From NCBI RefSeq assembly GCF_938030685.1, contig NZ_CALHHX010000229.1, positions 1 through 12,641 of the forward strand: a DNA stretch of 12,641 nt, read 5' to 3'. Shown here piece by piece: positions 7,564 through 12,641 of this stretch. The notes beneath the pieces are model-generated. The model did not search any database. It was not told the DNA's origin and saw only the letters and a program-made list of their open reading frames with translations. The position numbers were made by a program, and so were the translations under genes. This DNA comes from an uncultured Campylobacter sp. Its GTDB lineage: Bacteria > Campylobacterota > Campylobacteria > Campylobacterales > Campylobacteraceae. Each line of letters begins with the position of its first letter. Position 1 is the first letter of the stretch.

Positions 7564-8112
7564 CTAAATTTGAAACTCGCCGGGACTCAACTCGCCTCGC
7601 AAAAGCTTACCAAAGCGTGCGGCTGCGGCATCTACGGCATCGTCGCCAAACTCGCCGGGCTCAAACCCACCGCTGATAAACGGCACGGCAAAGTCCATCC
7701 CGCAGTAGTTTGCCGCAATCTTAAGCGGCGTTAAAATTTCATCCATGCTAAAGCCGATCGCACCCTGTTTGGAGTACTCGCTAAGCGGCGTACTAGCACT
7801 TAGCGCCAGCTGCAGGACCTTGCCCTTAAGCGCGCCGGAGCCCACCAGCTCGTGCGAAAAGACGATGTCGATATAGGCTTTTAGCATAGGCGGCACGTTT
7901 AGCCAGTACATCGGGTACAAAAATACGATGCGCTCAGCGCCCAATAGCGCGTCTTGCTCTGCGCGGGCGTCAATGCGCGCAGTATCGGTGCCGTAAAGCC
8001 CTTCCAAATGGCGCACCTCTACGCCGGCAGCGCCCTTTGCGACCTGCGATAGGGCTTTGTTCACGCGCGAGGCGGCGAAATTGGGATGCGATAAGATCAC
8101 GAGCGTTTTCAT
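7564..8112 (-). CDS. Flavodoxin-fold NAD(P)H oxidoreductase (NQO1/MdaB/KefF-like)
   Basis: The 182-residue product belongs to the Flavodoxin_2 family: flavin-binding cytosolic enzymes that reduce quinones or related electrophiles by two electrons with NAD(P)H. It starts MKTLVILSHPN, the family's first strand and phosphate-binding loop. YPMYWLNVPPMLKAYID (66-82) is the conserved flavin-contact segment, and GSGALKGK (91-98) is the typical strand lead-in. The length is normal and no key part is missing. AAAGGA (8119-8124 on the + numbering, read on the minus strand) sits six bases before the ATG. It is monocistronic and on the opposite strand to the Mop gene. A second family member, frameshifted, occurs at 10972-11542. 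The substrate is not determined; MdaB, KefF-type and YwrO-type are all possible. Confidence 0.9.
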   Translation of the reverse strand: MKTLVILSHPNFAASRVNKALSQVAKGAAGVEVRHLEGLYGTDTARIDARAEQDALLGAERIVFLYPMYWLNVPPMLKAYIDIVFSHELVGSGALKGKVLQLALSASTPLSEYSKQGAIGFSMDEILTPLKIAANYCGMDFAVPFISGGFEPGEFGDDAVDAAAARFGKLLRGELSPGEFQI

Positions 8113-8118
8113 GTTGTA

Positions 8119-8145
8119 TCCTTTGTTAAAATTTGTAGAATCATA
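8119..8145 (-). promoter_or_regulatory. Candidate promoter and ribosome site of the minus-strand oxidoreductase
   Basis: On the minus strand TATGAT (8140-8145) could be a -10 box 27 bases before the start codon, followed by AAAGGA (8119-8124). The ribosome site is clear; the -10 is a guess from position and sequence only. Confidence 0.35.
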
Positions 8146-8585
8146 TCGTTAAAAAGCTAAAAGTAGATTAAGAAGGGTTGTGAAAACGAAGCGTTTTTTG
8201 CTCGCGAGGGAGCAGAAATTTGCCGGATCAGACTCTGCTCGCACGGTAATCGTAGCGATTAAACTTTAAAACGGCGATAATATCTCGCTTAGCGACGCCG
8301 CGTATCAGACCGGTATGCCGAGCGGTAGCCTGCGCGAGCCTAAATAAGACCGACAAAGGGCTTTGCGAGCGACTAAATACACCGACCGTCCCGCTCGCTC
8401 GCGAGCTAAAAAACGTCGCAAAGCGCAGCTTCACTACGAGCCCGCCAACTACCGTACCGCCTAAAAACAGCTCGCACAAGATAAATTTAACCGCCAAAAC
8501 CGCAAACAACGTCGCTCAAAACGCCGCCTTCGCTGCAAGTTATACACAAAGCAGATGAAGCCCTTATTTTCGATATTGTAGTCCA
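8146..8585. other. 440-bp degenerate region between oxidoreductase and dsbA remnant
   Basis: No intact gene. On the + strand one frame from 8270 to 8581 stays open except for two TAA codons (8345-8347, 8462-8464). Its first part reads NGDNISLSDAAYQTGMPSGS, which looks like a helix-turn-helix, and the rest is strongly basic. On the minus strand a 93-codon frame (8228-8509) is hydrophobic and unrecognised. Around 8389-8440 the DNA resembles 8819-8870 (see findings). The likeliest reading is eroded coding or mobile DNA; nothing can be named. Confidence 0.45.
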
Positions 8586-8828
8586 TTATTTCACCAACAC
8601 TTCTTTGATCGCTTCGGTCATAGCACCCACTGAGCCAAGCGCCTGTACGTTTAGCAGATACTTACCGACGACGAACGCCGGTACGCCCTGCAGCAGCACC
8701 GCCACGTCGTAACTCTCGTCCCATATTTTTAGGATCTCTTGCGCACGCGCAGAGGCTAGAGCCTTGTCGTAGTCCGCGTCGCTCACGCCGACCGCGCCAA
8801 GAGCCGCCGCGATAAATCTCCCGCTCGC
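8586..8828 (-). pseudogene. C-terminal fragment of a DsbA-like thiol:disulfide oxidoreductase
   Basis: Eighty codons ending in TAA at 8586-8588 match the C-terminal third of Campylobacter DsbA: helices around 'ALGAVGVSDADYDKAL' and 'AQEILKIWDESYDVAVL', then QGVPAFVV with the thioredoxin-fold cis-proline, then GKYLLN and a final helix. One residue expected between VV and GK in relatives (VVNGK) is absent. The N-terminal half, with the CPxC redox centre and signal peptide, is not found. The frame is closed by a TGA at 8829-8831; beyond it the same frame continues to about 9038 with no DsbA similarity I can see. The first possible start inside the fragment is GTG 8786, with no ribosome site. DsbA normally oxidises periplasmic proteins; this piece cannot. 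Confidence 0.75.
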
Positions 8829-8950
8829 TCACGGACTAAAAACGCCGCCAAACGTGACTTTGCGCCCGTCGCGCCATAGCTCTGCGGCAAAATACGTCGT
8901 CGCGTCGTCGCAATGCGCACTATCGCGCACTAAAAGCGCTTTCATGCCCG
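8829..8950 (-). other. Short unassigned frame fused in frame to the dsbA remnant
   Basis: The minus-strand ATG near 8945 opens a 38-codon frame reading MKALLVRDSAHCDDATTYFA and ending FGGVFSP at TGA 8829-8831. It has a weak AGGAG about 20 bases upstream. It is in the same frame as the dsbA fragment. I do not recognise it; it may be the tail of another lost gene. Confidence 0.3.
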
Positions 8951-8977
8951 CGCCGCAAATCAAACTCCTGCACTCGC

Positions 8978-9937
8978 TTAAAATTCTAAAATTTGTCTGG
9001 CGATAAGGCTTTGCCCGCCATCCTCTTTTACGCTGCAAAGTATTAAATTTCGCTGCTCAAAAAAGGCATCCAGTCGCTCGCCCCCGTCTAGAAGGATCTC
9101 GCTTTCAATCCGCCCAACGCTCGGCAAAAAGCGTCAAATGCCGTTTTCGCTCTGCAAAAGCAACGACTTTTCGTCCGCACTAAGGCGCATCTGCTTAAAT
9201 TTAACTCCCGTATCCCAATCTTTACGCACCCCGTCCGCGCCGAGCATTAAAATTTTACCAGATAAGATCATCCGCGCGCCTTCTCCGTGCCCGTCGCAAA
9301 TTTTAGCGGGGAGATGAAAGTACCAATTTCCCGCATTATCAAGCTGCGCGGCATCAAAGGTGCCGACCTCAAAGAGTATCTCGACCCTACCTTTTGCGAC
9401 GTCGTATCGCTGCACGCAGCCTCGCACCGGCGATGCGATAAGATAGCGCCCATCGCTGCCGCGCAGCAGCAGGCGACAGCCCTCATCCTTTAGCCGCTTT
9501 TTGCTCACGCCGCCCTGCGCGTAGTTAAAGACTGCAACGTTGCCGCCAGAGCGGTTTAGCAAAACAAGCCCGCCTTGCTCATCCCCCGCGACGAAGTCGG
9601 AGTATTTAGGCACGCCTTTTTCGTATTTTTCATCTATCTGCAGCGAGCCCCTACGCAGGCGGTAAATTTTGCTATCGGTCACGGCGAAAATATGCTGCGC
9701 GTCTGCACTAAAATGCATGCAGCGCACGGCATTTCGAAGCAGCGCGCTAGCCGTTTCCTCGCCCGTAGCAAAGCTCATGCGGCGCAGGCGCATCGAAGCG
9801 TAAGAGCTACCCCAGCCGTCCGCGACATAAAATACGTCCGCGTCGAACGGATCCTGAGTGGGCGCGATGGCGTCAAATATACCGTTTTCAAGTCGCTTCC
9901 GCCATAAAATTTCAGTCCTGAGTTTTAGCCGTGCCAT
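8978..9937 (-). pseudogene. Beta-propeller-like protein gene interrupted by an in-frame TGA
   Basis: The ATG at 9937 is the likely start because AAAGGAG (9942-9948) precedes it; a GTG at 9958 lies beyond that site. The first 267 residues (to TGA at 9134-9136) show repeated short blades such as 'MHFSADAQHIFAVTDSKIYRL', 'GGLVLLNRSGGNVAVFNY' and 'DGRYLIASPVRGCVQRYD', the style of WD40/quinoprotein-like propellers. There is no signal peptide, so it is probably cytoplasmic. After the TGA the same frame continues for 51 codons to TAA 8978-8980, reading RFLPSVGRIESEILLDGG and 'NLILCSVKEDGGQSLIARQI', which looks like a last blade. The ancestral gene probably encoded about 319 residues, with TGA perhaps replacing TGG (Trp). 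A truncated 267-residue protein may still be made. No specific function is recognised. Confidence 0.65.
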
Positions 9938-10185
9938 TTTGCTCCTTTGCGCGCGCACCGGGCGTAAATTTTATGAATTTACTAGCTGCGGGCGGGTTTT
10001 AAATTTAACTCGCGCAAAATTATATCATGAGCCGCTAAATTTAAGCCTCTTCGCGCAGGTCGTTTTGCGCGCGGCTGCGGCACGGAGCAAAATTTCATCC
10101 AAGCAAGGATAAATTTATGAAAAAAGATTAAAATTTAGCCGCGATTTGGGCTACCAGCCCGAAAATTTCAAAAAAAGGACACGAT
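9938..10185. promoter_or_regulatory. Divergent intergenic region with hairpin before the peroxiredoxin gene
   Basis: This 248-bp region separates the minus-strand propeller gene from the + strand peroxiredoxin, so it should hold both promoters. A hairpin TTTGGGCT-ACC-AGCCCGAA (10145-10163, one T-G wobble) lies just upstream of the peroxiredoxin ribosome site AAAGGA (10174-10179). A peroxide regulator such as PerR would be a reasonable expectation, but I see no clear box. A five-codon frame MKKD at 10117-10131 is too short to judge. Confidence 0.4.
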
Positions 10186-10713
10186 ATGCAGAGAAAAACA
10201 CAGATCGAAGGCGAGTTTAGCGCAGAGGATCGCGAGCGCAAAATCATGCTGCAAGCAGGAGACGTAGCGCCCGCTTTTACGCTGCAAAACGCTGACGGAG
10301 CGAGCGTCTCGCTAAAGGACTTTGCGGGAAAAAAGGTCGCGCTGTATTTTTACCCCAAGGATAATACCCCCGGCTGCACGACCGAAGCGTGCGAATTTAG
10401 CGCCGCGTACGATGATTTCATCGCCGCAGACTGCGTGATCGTCGGCATCAGCCCCGACAGCGCCAAATCCCACGCGGGCTTCATCGCCAAGCAGGGCTTA
10501 AAGCACATCCTGCTGAGCGATCCGCAGCACGAGGTAGCCAAGCTATACGGCGCGTGGCAGGTGCGAAAAAACTACGGGCGCGAGTATCTGGGCATCGTGC
10601 GCTCGACCTTTCTGATCGGTGCAGACGGCAAAATTTTAAAGGTCTATAAAAGCGTCAAGGCAAAGGATCACGCGGCAAAGATGCTCGCGGATCTGCTAGC
10701 TGCGGGGAAGTAA
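10186..10713 (+). CDS. bcp: BCP-type thioredoxin-dependent peroxiredoxin
   Basis: The product (175 residues from this start) is an AhpC/TSA-fold thiol peroxidase of the BCP/PrxQ class, which reduces hydrogen peroxide and organic peroxides in the cytoplasm using thioredoxin. TPGCTTEACEF (residues 61-71) supplies the peroxidatic Cys64 and a resolving Cys69 five residues later, the spacing diagnostic of this class. 'LYFYPKDN' before it and 'RSTFLIGADGKI' (139-150) are also conserved. ATG 10186 has a good AAAGGA six bases upstream, but relatives usually begin at the equivalent of the internal MLQAGDVAPAF (ATG 10246). The 20-residue charged N-terminal extension is therefore unusual: either real or a misplaced start. 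The gene stands alone, divergent from the propeller gene. Confidence 0.93.
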   Translation: MQRKTQIEGEFSAEDRERKIMLQAGDVAPAFTLQNADGASVSLKDFAGKKVALYFYPKDNTPGCTTEACEFSAAYDDFIAADCVIVGISPDSAKSHAGFIAKQGLKHILLSDPQHEVAKLYGAWQVRKNYGREYLGIVRSTFLIGADGKILKVYKSVKAKDHAAKMLADLLAAGK

Positions 10714-10869
10714 AGCGCCAAGCGGCGTTTCGAAACAGGGCCCCGGCATATTTGGGCGCTAAATTTTAATTATATGAAATTTATGCACTGAAATTTGTTA
10801 TGGAATTTTGGCGTCAAATTTAAGCGCCGAAATTTTGGCATTCAAATTTAGCTTTGAAATTTTGCCTTA

Positions 10870-10913
10870 GAATTCCGCCGCTAATTTGAAAATAAAATTT
10901 CAAAGCGGAGTTC
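10870..10913. repeat. Bulged inverted repeat in the bcp downstream gap
   Basis: GAATTCCGC (10870-10878) pairs with GCGGAGTTC (10905-10913), with one wobble. Inside it TTTGAAA (10885-10891) pairs with TTTCAAA (10898-10904). This gives a 16-bp stem with one 6-nt bulge. It lies about 60 bp before the next gene, in an AAATTT-rich 258-bp gap that holds no other feature I can support. It could be a terminator or leader structure; no T run follows directly. Confidence 0.4.
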
Positions 10914-10971
10914 TATCTGCGATTTTAGCGGCAAATTTTATCGCCCCAAACCAAAATTTTAAAGGAAAAAT

Positions 10972-11542
10972 ATGAAAAAATTTAATCATTCTAGCTCACC
11001 CCGACATTGAAAATTCGCTCATAAACAAGCGGTTTTTGAAAGAGGGCGCCGCGCAAAGCTTCGCCGTGCGCGACCTAGCGCGCGAGTATCCTAGCGGCGA
11101 AATAGACGGCGAGCGCGAGCGCGCGATAATCAAAGCCCACGACGCGCTGGTGCTGCAATTTCCGCTGCATAATTTCTCCTCGCCCGCGATTTTAAAAAGC
11201 TGGATCGATGCGACGATGACGTATGGATTTGCTTACGGGCGCACGAGCGAGGGTATGCGCGGGCGGGCCGTGGCGCTGGCGGTGAGCGCGGGCATCAAGT
11301 GCGCCGACTACGCGCCTAGCGGGCGGTATCATTTCACGATGGAGCAGATTTTAGCGCCGTTTGAGCTGGCATTCCGCTACTATTTTCACGCCGATTGGCG
11401 CGGATTTTTCGCGTTTTACGGCGCCGAGGAGACGCCGGGCGTCGATTACGAAAGTAGTACCGAACAGATAGAAAAAGGCGCGGCGGAGTACGCGGAATTT
11501 TTAAAAAATTTAAGCACAAAGAGCGCGGGTAAAAAATTTTAA
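10972..11542 (+). pseudogene. Flavodoxin-fold NAD(P)H oxidoreductase with a start-proximal frameshift
   Basis: AAAGGA (10961-10966) and ATG (10972) begin a gene whose frame as written stops after 12 codons. Removing one A from the A6 tract at 10975-10980 restores MKNLIILAHPDIENSLINKR running into the long frame to TAA 11540-11542, 189 residues in all. The restored protein is a full-length Flavodoxin_2 quinone/NAD(P)H reductase: LAHPD is the phosphate loop, FPLHNFSSPAILKSWID the flavin-contact segment (compare YPMYWLNVPPMLKAYID in the paralogue at 7564-8112), and 'EGMRGRAVALAVS' the next strand. As written, only an internal TTG start (11036) with no ribosome site is available, and it would lack the flavin loop. 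The rest shows no decay, so the shift is recent, phase-variable, or an assembly error. Confidence 0.8.
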
Positions 11543-11645
11543 ATTAAAACAAGTGTTTTGCCTGTAGCGGGTCTACTCGCATATATCTTGATAAAAATTT
11601 ATGCTAAAAGGCAAGCCCTCATTTTAGAGCTAAATTTTAAAATTT

Positions 11646-11717
11646 AAACCGCCTTGATCTAGCCCACAAGCTAGCTAAAAGCCTGCGCCTTACGGCTCAA
11701 ACGCTAGACGGCGGTTT
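11646..11717. terminator. Structured inverted repeat between convergent genes
   Basis: AAACCGCC (11646-11653) pairs perfectly with GGCGGTTT (11710-11717) around a 56-nt interior. The interior itself contains CTAGC (11659-11663) with GCTAG (11670-11674), and AGCC (11680-11683) with GGCT (11694-11697). It lies between the ends of the + strand oxidoreductase and the minus-strand metallopeptidase. On the + strand it ends GGCGGTTTTG; on the minus strand it ends GGCGGTTTAAATTTT. A bidirectional terminator is the simplest reading. Confidence 0.45.
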
Positions 11718-11805
11718 TGTAGACAAATTTGCAACGGCGCAGAAAAGGATCTCGCACTGCGCTCAAACATGAGATGGCAGAATTTACGGACTTGGAGTAT
11801 ACATT

Positions 11806-12641
11806 TTACGGCTCAAACGAGCAAGCCTTTAGGTTTCCGCCTGCTAGGCCCTTTTTAAACCACTCTTTGCGCTGCGCCGAGGTGCCGTGCGTGAAGGAAT
11901 CGGGCACGACGCGACCGCTAAATTTGCGCTGCAACGTATCGTCGCCGATCGCGCTGGCGGCATTTAGCGCCTCGTCGATGTCGCCCGCTTCAAGTACGCG
12001 CCCTGTTTTTGCGAGATAATGCGCCCAGACCCCCGCGTAGCAGTCCGCCTGTAGCTCGACTTTGACCTGAAGCGCGTTTTGCTCGGCTTCGCTGCGAGCG
12101 CGTCTTTTTAGAGTGGCGACCTGCTCCAGCGTGCCGACTAAATTTTGAACGTGATGCCCCACTTCATGCGCGATGACGTAGGCCTGCGCGAAGTCACCGC
12201 CCGCTTTGTATTTATTTGCAAGCTCGTCGAAAAAGCCGAGATCCAGATAAATTTTACGGTCCCTCGGGCAATAAAAAGGTCCCGTCTGCGCGCTTGCAAA
12301 GCCGCAGCCGCTTACGATCTGATCGCGGAAAAGCCGAAGCCCGGGCTCCTCGTAGCGCGCGCCCGCACTTTTAAATATCTCGCCCCAAACATCCTCGGTT
12401 TGAGCTAGCACCGCCGAGACGAAGGCGAGCTTCTCTTGCTCCTGCGGGCTGTCCGTCGGTTCTCTTTGCGTGCTAGCGCCTCCGTCTAAAAGCGCCAAAG
12501 GGTTGTAGCCCATAAAATACGCCACCACACCGATTACGAGCACTATGCGCCCGATCTTTGAGCCGAGCAAAAACCTGATGATCGGGATCAGCATCCCAAG
12601 CGAGCCGGAGCTCGTGCGCATGCTGCTTGCGCGGTCATCCT
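11806..12641 (-). CDS. Neutral zinc metallopeptidase (YpfJ family), N-terminus outside window
   Basis: The frame ends at TAA 11806-11808 and is open to the window edge. The ATG at 12621 is probably internal: relatives carry a further charged stretch (motif like QSDNIEDRR) before the GSLGMLIPIIRFLLG segment, and the residues before 12621 here (DDRASS) fit its end. A hydrophobic segment follows (about residues 24-38 from ATG 12621: GRIVLVIGVVAYFMG), acting as a membrane anchor. The catalytic zinc motif HEVGHH lies at 152-157, and VELQADCYAGVWAHY (188-202) supplies the third ligand region. 'GCGFASAQTGPFYCPRDRKIYLDLGFF' style sequence marks the PF04228-type family; the full domain is present. It is a membrane-anchored protease whose substrates are unknown. 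It converges on the flavodoxin-like gene with a structured spacer between. Confidence 0.92.
   Translation of the reverse strand, partial: DDRASSMRTSSGSLGMLIPIIRFLLGSKIGRIVLVIGVVAYFMGYNPLALLDGGASTQREPTDSPQEQEKLAFVSAVLAQTEDVWGEIFKSAGARYEEPGLRLFRDQIVSGCGFASAQTGPFYCPRDRKIYLDLGFFDELANKYKAGGDFAQAYVIAHEVGHHVQNLVGTLEQVATLKRRARSEAEQNALQVKVELQADCYAGVWAHYLAKTGRVLEAGDIDEALNAASAIGDDTLQRKFSGRVVPDSFTHGTSAQRKEWFKKGLAGGNLKACSFEP

Noticed and set aside
8228..8509. 93-codon minus-strand frame
   Set aside because: Hydrophobic then Arg/Ser-rich with no start signal; the opposite strand reads equally well, so neither is called as a gene.
8829..8831. Selenocysteine reading of the TGA before the dsbA fragment
   Set aside because: The context (FSP-TGA-ASGRF) matches no known Sec site, no redox partner residue is near, and the sequence upstream is not DsbA-like.
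8389..8870. CRISPR array or satellite repeat
   Set aside because: Only two diverged copies, 430 bp apart, with no regular spacing.
8829..9136. Genome-wide reassignment of TGA as a sense codon, suggested by two in-frame TGAs
   Set aside because: TGA ends the intact DUF488 gene and Trp is written TGG throughout; Campylobacter uses the standard bacterial code.
9858..10112. 84-codon + strand frame over the propeller gene start
   Set aside because: Antisense overlap with the start of a supported gene and no ribosome site.
11646..11718. Possible tRNA because a 72-nt piece closes on itself with internal stems
   Set aside because: There is no T-loop consensus (GTTCRA), no proper anticodon arm and no D-loop; only the length is similar.

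Overview
The window looks like chromosomal DNA from a relatively GC-rich Campylobacter (oral group such as C. gracilis, showae or rectus). This is inferred from the Campylobacter-like DapB, PurF and DsbA sequences, the many AAATTT/AAAATTT tracts, and the stereotyped AAATTTAAAGGA start leaders. No plasmid, phage, CRISPR or intact insertion sequence is visible.

Left third (1-5774, all + strand) is a compact housekeeping block. It holds the 3' part of a very long AsmA-like DUF748 envelope protein (open to the left edge), dapB (lysine/peptidoglycan precursor synthesis), a shrunken frameshifted nucleotidyltransferase remnant, purF (first step of purine synthesis) and a small DUF488 protein. Starts are closely spaced and most carry the same leader, so this is probably one or two operons.

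Middle (5775-10185) is loose and partly decayed. A 471-bp gap leads to a stand-alone two-domain Mop/TOBE molybdate-binding protein. Next come about 890 bp without a convincing gene, then a minus-strand flavodoxin-fold NAD(P)H oxidoreductase. It is followed by a degenerate block with the C-terminal piece of a DsbA-like thiol oxidoreductase, and by a beta-propeller-like gene interrupted by an in-frame TGA, after which the same frame stays open for 51 more codons.

Right third (10186-12641): a BCP-type peroxiredoxin (+), a second flavodoxin-fold oxidoreductase (+) broken by one extra A in an A6 tract at its start, and, convergent with it, a neutral zinc metallopeptidase (-) whose N-terminus lies past the right edge. 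A structured inverted repeat sits between the last two.

Functionally the right half is biased to redox chemistry (two quinone/NAD(P)H reductase-like proteins, a peroxiredoxin, a DsbA remnant), but three of the genes there are broken. I see no coherent new multi-gene system. The observations most worth a second look are the in-frame TGA in the propeller gene, the A-tract frameshift, and the decayed nucleotidyltransferase between dapB and purF.
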